DNA from: Eubacteriales Family XIII. Incertae Sedis bacterium
Lineage (GTDB): Bacteria > Bacillota_A > Clostridia > Peptostreptococcales > Anaerovoracaceae
DNA length: 9,452 bases
NCBI GenBank assembly: GCA_031278145.1
Contig: JAITLA010000062.1
Location: 1-9,452, forward strand
Direction: 5' to 3'
Shown here: positions 1 to 5,910 of the stretch, piece by piece
Layout of the letters: each line of letters begins with the position of its first letter
Numbering within the stretch: the stretch's first letter is position 1
Program-made: the position numbers and the translations under genes
Notes under the pieces: generated by a model
The model's database searches: none
What the model saw: the letters and a program-made list of their open reading frames with translations, nothing else
Told to the model about the DNA's origin: nothing

Positions 1-123
1 CTTTGTAAAAACGGCAAGATAGAGGACGCGTCGAAGTTCGGCAACACTTGGGCCATCCCGGAGAACACACCCAAACCGACACGCACGGGAAAACGGAAAC
101 CCGGACGCAAACCGAAAGAGTGA
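1..123 (+). CDS. C-terminal fragment of a small helix-turn-helix DNA-binding protein (5' end outside window)
   Basis: Frame 1 is open from the window edge to a TGA at 121-123, giving 40 residues that begin LCKNGKIEDASKFGNTWAIP. This matches the end of the excisionase/MerR-like helix-turn-helix proteins common in gut Clostridia, whose usual C-terminal pattern is LC-x-x-G-[RK]-I-x-G-A-x-x-x-G-x-x-W-x-I-P-x-x-A-x-K-P. That segment follows the recognition helix and forms the wing. The fragment ends in a strongly basic tail (KRKPGRKPKE) with an AT-hook-like GRKP core, which probably adds DNA contacts. The recognition helix is outside the window, so the target cannot be inferred. Proteins of this kind often sit beside Fic, AlbA-type or toxin-like genes, which fits the fragment that follows. 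I am confident of the family and not of a specific role. Confidence 0.72.
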   Translation, partial: LCKNGKIEDASKFGNTWAIPENTPKPTRTGKRKPGRKPKE

Positions 124-177
124 CCGCCGATTTGCCACGCAAACCATGGAGGCTCGAACATGGAACACATCGGCGCA

Positions 178-237
178 GTTCACTGAAAAGTTCCCTAAAA
201 AGTTCACCACAAAGTTCCCTAAAAAGTTCACTGAAAA
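178..237 (+). repeat. Five 12-bp tandem repeats encoding an FTEK-like tetrapeptide
   Basis: Five consecutive 12-bp units begin at 178, 190, 202, 214 and 226. They are GTTCACTGAAAA, GTTCCCTAAAAA, GTTCACCACAAA, GTTCCCTAAAAA and GTTCACTGAAAA. Units 1 and 5 are identical, as are units 2 and 4. In frame 2 they encode FTEK, FPKK, FTTK, FPKK, FTEN. Since 12 is divisible by 3, copy-number change would alter linker length without a frameshift. The A-rich composition contrasts with the GC-rich genes to the right. Confidence 0.9.
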
Positions 238-314
238 TGAAACCCGGCGAAGAATTCTTGAGATGATGCTTGCGAACCCAAAGGCAAGCAGGGCCGCTAT
301 CGCCGCTTTTCAAT

Positions 315-325
315 CCCCCCCCCCC
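315..325. repeat. Homopolymer of 11 C abutting the EAL gene stop codon
   Basis: Bases 315-325 are all C, directly next to the TGA (complement of 326-328) that ends the minus-strand GGDEF-EAL gene, so the transcript would read UGA followed by 11 G. It marks the exact boundary between the plus-strand winged-helix remnant and the operon. Tracts of this length slip in replication and are error-prone in sequencing and assembly. Confidence 0.9.
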
Positions 326-1996
326 TCACCGCGCCGCGTCCAGCTTCTCCTTGAAATCCGCGGCGGGATCGAGCAGCGCGAAGGCCGGTTCGGCGAAGTA
401 GTAGCCCTGCGCGTAGTCTATGCCCAGCCGCATGCAGACCCGCAGTTCCTCCGGCTTCTCCACGCCCTCCGCCAGTATCTTGATGTCCTTGGAATAGCAG
501 AAGGCGACGATGTCCTCCATCAGGACGCGCTTGTCCTCGTTGCGGTGGATGTCGGCGATGAAAAAGCGATCTATCTTCACGATGTCCGCCTCCAGATTCA
601 AGAGGCGATAGTGGTTGGAATGCCCCGTGCCGTAATCGTCCAGGGCGATCATCGCGCCGAAACGCTTCCGAAAGGCCGCGATGTTCTTCATGAAATCGCG
701 GCTCTCCGCGGAATTTTCCAGCAGCTCAAACACGAGATGGGGGATGATTTCCCTGTGATTGGGATGTATGTGCGGCATCTCGCTTTCGTTCAGAAAATGA
801 TCGGAAATGATGTTGAAGAATATCTTCTTCCCGCCCAAGGCGCCGCAACGGCCGTCCATCCACGCAAACAGCACCTCAAAGGTCAGCTTTTCCAAGAGGA
901 GCAGCTTCGCTTGGTTTTCGGCGATATCCAGGATGTCCAAGGGCGAAGGGAAGTCCGGAAGCTTTGCGCGCATGAGGGCCTCGTAGCCGAAAACGGAACC
1001 GTTGCGCATGTCCACAATCGGCTGAAAGGCAAAATGGATCTGCCTTTCGTCAAGCAGGGTTTCAAACGCGATCTGCTTGTCGAAGAACCCCCTGCTCTTG
1101 GAATAGGCCGCGCTGTCAAAGCGGGCGATGCTGCCCCTGTTCCGCCGCTTCACCTCGTACATGGCGTAGGCGGCGAACCTGACCAGATCGTCCACAAAAC
1201 GGGTGTCCTGCGGATAGATGGCGACGCCTATGGAGCTGCGGAGCTTGTGGCTGACGCCGTGAACCGCGAACATGTGCTTGCCGAGCTGCTCCTGCACGAA
1301 GGTCCGCACCTTGTCGAAGGCGGTTTCCGCATCGGCGAAGCCGTGCAGGTACAGCGCAAACTCGTCCCCCGACAGGCGGGCGGACAAGGCGCCGTCGGCC
1401 TCGAATATCCGAAACATCCTCGCGGCCAGCAGAATGTATTTGTCCCCGGCCTCGCGGCCGAAGGTATCATTGATATGCTTCAGATTGTCCAGACCGCAGT
1501 ACAGCAGGGCGCCGACCTCATCCGGCCGGGCGTTGATCAGATCGTACACCCCGCGCATGAAGAAGCTGCGATTGAGCAGGCCGGTATCGCCGTCGTGCCC
1601 GGCCAGATACTCCATCTCCTCCCGGCGCTGCCTGAGCTGCCGCGTCATCTCGTTAAAGCCGTCGGAGAGGCTGCCCATATACTCCACGACCTGCCGATAA
1701 TCCCCCTGCGCCACCTGCCCGATCTGCCACGTGATGTGAACGAGCTTGGAATGCAGGTTCTTCAGGCTCATGGCCAAGAAGTTGTCCCGTGGCGGCGTGG
1801 GAACCGAAAAATTGCCTTTGGCGATCTCTTGGGCGTAGTCGTTCAACTCCTCATGACTTCGGCACAGCCGCGCCATGAGCTCTCGGGTTTCACCCGCGGG
1901 CATACGCTCCGACAGGGCGCGCGCCTCGCGCGGGTCGCCGGCCAAAAGCCGGCGCAGCGCTTCATCGAGCGCGTCTTGACGACGGTCCTCTTCCAT
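326..1996 (-). CDS. Soluble HAMP-like/GGDEF/EAL c-di-GMP signalling protein, probable phosphodiesterase
   Basis: The protein has 556 residues with no signal peptide or membrane segment, so it should be cytosolic. Residues 1-70 are a charged helical region. Residues 75-130 (LHSKLVHITWQIGQVAQGDY, then FMG-like YMGSLSDGFNEM) match the HAMP-like module seen before GGDEF domains in many anaerobes, followed by a short coiled coil. The GGDEF domain (about 135-290) has SGDEF at 209-213. It lacks the RxxD inhibitory site (A200/A203), and Gly168 replaces the first Asp of the usual DxD-x-F-K metal site. The EAL domain (about 315-545) has every expected catalytic position: E339 of EAL, N395, E424/E427, D453-D454 of DDYGTG, K474, E510 of AEGVE and Q530 of QGYYF. 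I infer c-di-GMP hydrolysis to pGpG, with the GGDEF domain perhaps only binding GTP as a regulator. The ATG at 1996 is chosen because AAGGGGA lies 8 nt upstream. The gene starts 89 nt after the V4R gene on the same strand and is probably co-transcribed. No intrinsic terminator was found after it. Confidence 0.93.
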   Translation of the reverse strand: MEEDRRQDALDEALRRLLAGDPREARALSERMPAGETRELMARLCRSHEELNDYAQEIAKGNFSVPTPPRDNFLAMSLKNLHSKLVHITWQIGQVAQGDYRQVVEYMGSLSDGFNEMTRQLRQRREEMEYLAGHDGDTGLLNRSFFMRGVYDLINARPDEVGALLYCGLDNLKHINDTFGREAGDKYILLAARMFRIFEADGALSARLSGDEFALYLHGFADAETAFDKVRTFVQEQLGKHMFAVHGVSHKLRSSIGVAIYPQDTRFVDDLVRFAAYAMYEVKRRNRGSIARFDSAAYSKSRGFFDKQIAFETLLDERQIHFAFQPIVDMRNGSVFGYEALMRAKLPDFPSPLDILDIAENQAKLLLLEKLTFEVLFAWMDGRCGALGGKKIFFNIISDHFLNESEMPHIHPNHREIIPHLVFELLENSAESRDFMKNIAAFRKRFGAMIALDDYGTGHSNHYRLLNLEADIVKIDRFFIADIHRNEDKRVLMEDIVAFCYSKDIKILAEGVEKPEELRVCMRLGIDYAQGYYFAEPAFALLDPAADFKEKLDAAR

Positions 1997-2085
1997 GGCG
2001 ATTTTCCCCTTCGATCTCGGCCTATGCGATTGTCCCGTTTGCCGCGTCGGCCGCTTCTTCGGCGCGTCCGAGGCCTCGCGTCCCG

Positions 2086-2610
2086 TCAGACGGCGCTCCG
2101 AGCCGGATAGGCGTTAAAACGACAAACCGTGCCGCCGGTCGCCCAGCAGTCCACCTCCACCGCCACAAAATCCCGCTTGGTATAGGTTCCGAAGATGCCG
2201 GCGATGAAACCCTCGTCGTACCAGCAGACGGTCCGGCCGCTCACGGGCAAGCCGGAGCAGTCCAAATCCTCCTCTACCGTCAGCACGAACTCCAGCGATT
2301 CCGCATTTGCCTTCTCCATCCGCAGAATGCCGATCTTCATGTCGTGCAGCGTCTTTTGGAGCGCCGCAATATACTCGTTGAAGGGCAGGCCGTTGTCCAA
2401 CAGGTTCTCCGCAAAGGCTCTGCCCGCCCGCAGACCCGCGCCGCGAAAGATCTCATGGGCTCGATCCTCGCCGTAGGAATCGCACAGCTCGTCCATCAGG
2501 GTATACTGCATCAGGCGATACACCGACACCGGCATTTCCTGGCCGATGTTGCCTCGGCCCGCGACCAAGTCCCCCAAGCGTTTCCAATCAAATGTCCGTA
2601 CCCGCTCCAT
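2086..2610 (-). CDS. Free-standing V4R (4-vinyl reductase) domain sensor protein
   Basis: The protein has 174 residues. The C-terminal half shows the V4R signature: C129-W-Y-D-E-G-F-I-A-G, then V-E152-V-D-C155-W-A-T-G-G-x-V-C163-R-F. V4R domains share a fold with the TRAPP/Bet3 and H-NOX groups and bind small hydrophobic ligands, for example phenols in DmpR/MopR-type regulators and a tetrapyrrole context in BchJ. C129, E152, C155 and C163 match the spacing I recall for the zinc ligands of the MopR sensor domain, so a structural zinc is likely. The N-terminal helices (about 25-90) would form the rest of the domain. No DNA-binding or enzymatic domain is fused, so it probably acts through a partner, and the GGDEF-EAL protein encoded next is the obvious candidate. 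The ATG at 2610 is preferred over upstream in-frame starts because GGGGAGGA (2617-2624) lies 6 nt before it. The gene overlaps the 3' end of ribF by 23 nt. The ligand is unknown. Confidence 0.82.
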   Translation of the reverse strand: MERVRTFDWKRLGDLVAGRGNIGQEMPVSVYRLMQYTLMDELCDSYGEDRAHEIFRGAGLRAGRAFAENLLDNGLPFNEYIAALQKTLHDMKIGILRMEKANAESLEFVLTVEEDLDCSGLPVSGRTVCWYDEGFIAGIFGTYTKRDFVAVEVDCWATGGTVCRFNAYPARSAV

Positions 2611-3568
2611 CTTGTGTCCTCCCCTCTCCCGCGTCAAGCGACCGAGCCGCGTGATAGGCGCGCGCCTCTTCGCAATCCGCCTCGATTTGGCGCACGAGCC
2701 GCGCCGCGCTCTCAAAGCGCCGTTCCTCCCTGAGCCTCTTCAGGAATACGACGCGCACGGGCCGGCCGTAAAGATCGCCGCTGAAACGCAGCAGATGCGT
2801 TTCGACGAGCCGGCCCCCCTCTCCGTCCACGGTGGGGCGGATGCCCACGTTGGTCACGCCGGCGAAGCGCCCGCCCGCCGCAAAACACTCGGTCACGTAC
2901 ACCCCATGCGCGGGAACGACCATGCCGGCGTCCATGCGCATATTCAAGGTCGGAAAACCGAAGGTCCTGCCTATGCGGTTGCCCTCGATCACGATCCCCT
3001 TGATGAAGTAATTCCGGCCCAAAAAGCGCGCGCATTCCTCCACGCGCCCCTCCGCGATCAGGGAACGGATCAGAGAGCTGCTGACGAGCTCGCCGTCCGC
3101 GTACACGGCATCCATGACGTGTACGGGAAAGCCCAAGGCCGCGCCGGACGCGCACAGCGACGCGGCGTCGCCCGCAGCCCCGCGGCCGTAATGGAAATTG
3201 AAGCCGCAAAAGGCCTCCGCCATATTGAACGCGCCGAGCAAAAGCGCTTCGACGAAGACATCCCGTTCCATATGGCCGATCCGCTCCGTGAAGGGCAGGG
3301 AGAACAGATAATCGACACCCAGGGCCTCAATCGTCGCGGCCTTGTCGTCCGGATACTGGATGTTGCGCACGACGAGCGCGCCGGCGAGCGCGTTTTTCGG
3401 ATGATTCGAAAACGTAAAGACGGCGCTCTTGAGCCCGCTCCGCGCGGCGCCGGACACGGAACGCCCGATCAGCTCGACGTGGCCCTTGTGCATGCCGTCG
3501 AAGCTCCCCATCGCAAGCGCCGTTTTTTCAATGCCTTGGATATCGGCAAGCCTTGTGAATACAATCAT
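2588..3568 (-). CDS. ribF: Bifunctional riboflavin kinase / FAD synthetase
   Basis: This 326-residue cytosolic enzyme phosphorylates riboflavin to FMN and adenylates FMN to FAD. Its length is typical of prokaryotic RibF. The N-terminal adenylyltransferase domain (about 1-175) has the nucleotide-binding GSFDGMHKGH at 21-30 (HxGH 27-30), the GFNFHYGRG segment near 122-130 and VSSSLIR at 162-168, equivalent to the ISSTxIR motif. The C-terminal flavokinase domain (about 185-310) has GNRIGRTFGFPTLN at 196-209, TNVGIRPTV at 239-247 and the catalytic Glu of VETHLL (E256). The ATG at 3568 forms an ATGA overlap with the truB stop. A TTG nine codons upstream (3595) is in frame but would push the start into truB and precede the conserved N-terminus. 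The Shine-Dalgarno match is poor (GAGGG about 13 nt away), so coupling to truB translation is likely. ribF is the usual last gene of the nusA cluster. Confidence 0.95.
   Translation of the reverse strand: MIVFTRLADIQGIEKTALAMGSFDGMHKGHVELIGRSVSGAARSGLKSAVFTFSNHPKNALAGALVVRNIQYPDDKAATIEALGVDYLFSLPFTERIGHMERDVFVEALLLGAFNMAEAFCGFNFHYGRGAAGDAASLCASGAALGFPVHVMDAVYADGELVSSSLIRSLIAEGRVEECARFLGRNYFIKGIVIEGNRIGRTFGFPTLNMRMDAGMVVPAHGVYVTECFAAGGRFAGVTNVGIRPTVDGEGGRLVETHLLRFSGDLYGRPVRVVFLKRLREERRFESAARLVRQIEADCEEARAYHAARSLDAGEGRTQDGAGTDI
2617..2624 (-). promoter_or_regulatory. Shine-Dalgarno site of the V4R gene, inside ribF
   Basis: On the minus strand GGGGAGGA stands 6 nt before ATG 2610. It lies inside the last codons of ribF, so ribosomes finishing ribF cover the site. 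It decides the start: the frame is open further upstream (to 2715), but that part is shadow sequence of ribF. Confidence 0.75.
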
Positions 3569-4518
3569 ATCCGTAGAAACACCCTCGCCGGGCAAAGCGT
3601 GTCATTTTGGAACTTCCCCACGCCGAGAAACACGAGGCCGCGGCGGCCCGCATCGCCATAAACCCTGCAAAAATCACGCGGCGCCGCGAGCCGCCGCATC
3701 GCGACGTTATAGGACGAGGGCTCGATCCGCATGCCGTTTGAAAAGAGGCCGGCCGGCTCGGCGGAAAGCCACACGGCCGGCAGCTCCCGCAAGGGCTCGT
3801 CCATCGGCGTCAGGATATGCTCGGGCAGGTCCTCCGACGAGAAGGCGGCCGCCAGTTCCTCGACCGTATGGGCGTCCTCGAGCTTGAACACGCCGGACCG
3901 CATGCGGATCAGCCCGCTCATGGCCGCGCCGCAGCCCAGCATGCGGCCCCAGTCGTGGCAGAGCGTCCGCATATACGTCCCTTGGGAGCATTCCGCCTCA
4001 AAGCGCACGACGGCCCGCGCCGAATCGAAGTGCTTGACCTTTATGCTGAAAATCTTTATCTTGCGCGAGGGTATGACCACCGTTTCGCCCTCCCGCGCGT
4101 ACTCGTACAGCCTTTTTCCTCTTATCCGGACGGCCGAATACAAAGGCGGCGTCTGCATCTGCGGGCCGACGAAGGATGCCGCCGTTTCCGTGATCAGGCG
4201 CTCGGAAAGGTGTTTGGCAAAACCGGGCCTCGCCCGGGAGATCATGCGGCCCCATACATCCTGCGTATTCGTCACGATGCCCAGCTTCATCTCGCATCTG
4301 TAACGCTTGTTTTCGGGCGCGAAATAGCTCATGACCCGCGTGGCCTTGCCGACGCACAGGGGCAGCACGCCAACGGCCATCGGATCCAGCGTACCCGTAT
4401 GACCGACGCGCTCGATGCCGCTGATCCGCCTGAAAAACGCGACCGCGTCATGCGAGCTCATGCGGGACGGCTTCAAGAGGTTGACGAAGCCGTTCATCGT
4501 ATCGGCGGCGCAGCTCAT
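3565..4518 (-). CDS. truB: tRNA pseudouridine-55 synthase
   Basis: TruB converts U55 of the T-loop of nearly all tRNAs to pseudouridine and also helps tRNA fold. The protein has 317 residues. The N-terminus FVNLLKPSRMSSHDAV (11-26) is the TruB signature. GHTGTLDPMAVGVLPL (39-54) carries the catalytic Asp45. YSAVRIRGKRLYEYAREG (127-144) and CSQGTYMRTLCHDWG (177-191) are the conserved RNA-binding and active-site segments. The remainder (about 245-317) is the variable C-terminal RNA-binding region. The frame stays open upstream to 5163, but that part is antisense-free shadow of the nrnA gene. The ATG at 4518 is chosen because GGAG lies 8 nt before it and it makes a 4-nt ATGA overlap with the nrnA stop. 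ATG 4497 (MNGF) is an in-frame alternative without a ribosome site. It overlaps ribF the same way downstream. Confidence 0.96.
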   Translation of the reverse strand: MSCAADTMNGFVNLLKPSRMSSHDAVAFFRRISGIERVGHTGTLDPMAVGVLPLCVGKATRVMSYFAPENKRYRCEMKLGIVTNTQDVWGRMISRARPGFAKHLSERLITETAASFVGPQMQTPPLYSAVRIRGKRLYEYAREGETVVIPSRKIKIFSIKVKHFDSARAVVRFEAECSQGTYMRTLCHDWGRMLGCGAAMSGLIRMRSGVFKLEDAHTVEELAAAFSSEDLPEHILTPMDEPLRELPAVWLSAEPAGLFSNGMRIEPSSYNVAMRRLAAPRDFCRVYGDAGRRGLVFLGVGKFQNDTLCPARVFLRI

Positions 4519-5486
4519 GGGAGCCGCTCCGCCAGCTGCCGCATGAGCAGGGCTTCCACGTCCCGGACGGTGTGACCCTCCACCGTGAAACCGGCCGCTC
4601 TGGCGTGCCCGCCGCCGCCGTTCTCCGCCGAAAACGCGGCCGTGTCGAAGTCCCGCTTCGAGCGCAGGCTGACCTTGATCGTGCGCGCGGTCTTTTCCTT
4701 CAGAAGGCAGGCGAGCTCCACCCCCCTTATATCGCGCAGGGCTTCCACGACACCGTCCGTTTCGTCGAGCCGTCCGCCCGTTTCCTTCAGCATCCGCCGC
4801 GTGATGCACGAGATCACGGCCCGTCCGCCCGCAAAGAGCTTCGCCTCGCCCAGTATCCGCGATTCGAGCAGATGCTTCTCCATGCGCTCGTTCTGATAGA
4901 GCATGATGGAGATATCCGCCGTCCTCACCCCGCGCGCGTGGAGATCGGCCGCTATGAGATGCGTCTTTCGCGTCGTGTTCGCGTATTGGAATCGCCCCGT
5001 GTCCGTGACGATGCCGGCGTAGAGCGCGCCGCCGATTTCCGCATCGATCTCGACGCCCAGCAGCGGAATCAGCTCGTACACGATCTCGGCCGTCGCCGCC
5101 GCGTTGCCGTCTATGTGGTTCAAATCGAAAAAGGGCTCGGAGGTCTTGTGGTGATCGAGGCACATCGTAAGAAGGCCGGAATCGAAGAGCGCCTTACGCT
5201 TGGGGAAGCGCTCGTATTCGTTGCAATCGACGCACACGCAGACATCCGGCCGGCCGGGCAGCCCGGGGTCCTCGGTGCAATAGCCCCTGTCCAGAAAGGA
5301 CACCATATCCGGCAGCCTCTCCTCGACGACCACGTGCGCCGTCTTGCCCGCCTTTCGAAGCGCGGCGCAGAGCGCGGCGGAGGAGCCGAGCGCGTCCCCG
5401 TCCGCGGAGATGTGGGGGAAGAGCAAAACGGTGTTCGCGTCCCGCAGGGCGGCGGCAAGCACCTCGAGTGTGTTGTTCTTCTTCAT
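4515..5486 (-). CDS. nrnA: DHH/DHHA1 phosphoesterase, NrnA-type oligoribonuclease / pAp phosphatase
   Basis: NrnA-family enzymes degrade 2-5-nt RNAs (and often pGpG) and dephosphorylate pAp to AMP using Mn2+. The 323-residue length is standard. DHH-domain metal ligands are visible: H25 and D29/D31 in HISADGDALGS, D87 in CVDCNE, the D-H-H triplet at 111-113 and D162 in TDTGRFQY. The DHHA1 domain ends with GGGGHARAAGF (290-300), the substrate-phosphate-binding glycine-rich motif. The usual Pro before the first DGD is Ala here (S-A-D-G-D), a conservative change outside the ligands. Location between rbfA and truB is common in Clostridia and Bacilli relatives. The ATG at 5486 overlaps the rbfA stop as ATGA with a weak GGA 5 nt upstream; the GTG at 5507 is a less likely start. 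The operon also encodes an EAL phosphodiesterase that would release pGpG, a substrate class of this family, so a link is possible but only inferred. Confidence 0.93.
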   Translation of the reverse strand: MKKNNTLEVLAAALRDANTVLLFPHISADGDALGSSAALCAALRKAGKTAHVVVEERLPDMVSFLDRGYCTEDPGLPGRPDVCVCVDCNEYERFPKRKALFDSGLLTMCLDHHKTSEPFFDLNHIDGNAAATAEIVYELIPLLGVEIDAEIGGALYAGIVTDTGRFQYANTTRKTHLIAADLHARGVRTADISIMLYQNERMEKHLLESRILGEAKLFAGGRAVISCITRRMLKETGGRLDETDGVVEALRDIRGVELACLLKEKTARTIKVSLRSKRDFDTAAFSAENGGGGHARAAGFTVEGHTVRDVEALLMRQLAERLP

Positions 5487-5869
5487 TCGCGTCCGTCGCT
5501 TTCGCACTGCAGGGCATCGAAGATATGATCCATGCGGCGTCCGTATTCCTGCGACGCATCGATCTTGAAAAGCAGCTCCGGCGTGTGCCTGAGCCGTAGG
5601 CGAGCGCCTATCTCCCGCCGCAGAAGCCCCTTGGCCCTGTGAAACGCGTCCAGCACCGCCCGCTTCTCGCTCTCGTCCGCGACCTCCTTGTCCGGCCCGC
5701 AGGAAACCATGATGTAGAGCGTCGCGTAGCTTCCGTCGCCCGTCACCTCCACGCCGGATATGCCGGCCGTGCCCTTGAGGCCGGGGTCCTTGAGCTCGCG
5801 CAGGAAGAGTTCGCTGACGATCCGGCGGATCTCTTCGGCTATTCTGTCTTTTCTGTATGACCTTTTCAT
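5483..5869 (-). CDS. rbfA: 30S ribosome-binding factor A
   Basis: RbfA binds the 30S subunit near the 16S rRNA 5' helix and central pseudoknot and assists late maturation, notably in the cold. The protein has 128 residues, a normal length for the single KH-like domain. Recognisable pieces are the N-terminal helix DRIAEEIRRIVSELFLREL (8-26), the KH-type strand GISGVEVTGDGSYATLYIMV (36-55) and the conserved end LRLRHTPELLFKIDASQEYG (91-110) followed by the short helix RRMDHIFDAL. The start at ATG 5869 lies 41 nt after the infB stop. I see no convincing Shine-Dalgarno before it (an AAGG is about 17 nt upstream), unusual beside its neighbours. The stop overlaps the nrnA start (ATGA). Confidence 0.95.
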   Translation of the reverse strand: MKRSYRKDRIAEEIRRIVSELFLRELKDPGLKGTAGISGVEVTGDGSYATLYIMVSCGPDKEVADESEKRAVLDAFHRAKGLLRREIGARLRLRHTPELLFKIDASQEYGRRMDHIFDALQCESDGRE

Positions 5870-5910
5870 TCGATTCGACGGTGTTGCCTTGCGGCTCGTG
5901 CGCTAACGGT

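Larger units (their letters stand above)
146..325 (+). pseudogene. Truncated remnant: FTEK-type repeat linker plus start of a winged helix
   Basis: Frame 2 reads, after a few residues, FTEKFPKKFTTKFPKKFTEN, followed by ETRRRILEMMLANPKASRAA. Tandem FTEK tetrapeptides followed by a winged helix (x-x-R-I-L-x-x-x-x-x-N-P-x-x-S) are typical of the C-termini of AlbA_2-type ATP-binding regulators and some Fic proteins of Firmicutes. Two things suggest a broken gene. The winged helix stops after about 25 residues where the sequence runs into 11 C and then the 3' end of the convergent EAL gene. The catalytic or ATP-binding body that should precede the linker is also missing. The best ribosome site (GGAGG at 148-152, 7 nt before ATG 160) opens a different frame that stops after 8 codons, as expected if an internal deletion joined a 5' start to a 3' end. 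The frame stays open to 2110, but beyond 325 it is only antisense to the EAL gene. A real short gene is possible but less likely. Confidence 0.5.

Noticed and set aside
267..290. 7-bp inverted repeat (TGCTTGC / GCAAGCA, 10-nt loop) downstream of the EAL gene, considered as a terminator
   Set aside because: No T-rich tract follows on either strand and the stem is short; it also lies inside the winged-helix reading frame.
2043..2078. GC-rich inverted repeats, including palindrome CGAGGCCTCG, between the V4R and GGDEF-EAL genes, considered as a terminator or operator
   Set aside because: No U tract follows, stems are short, and such repeats are expected by chance at this GC content.
1997..2085. 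Promoter for the GGDEF-EAL gene in the 89-nt gap
   Set aside because: No convincing -35/-10 pair is visible; only the ribosome site AAGGGGA near the start is clear.
146..2110. 654-codon open frame on the plus strand across the GGDEF-EAL gene
   Set aside because: Beyond about 325 it is antisense to a gene whose minus-strand product has all EAL signatures; its translation shows no family motif. It stays open because of GC-rich codon structure.
4519..5163. Upstream extension of the truB frame
   Set aside because: It lies within nrnA in another frame, lacks conserved residues, and truB has a good start and ribosome site at 4518.
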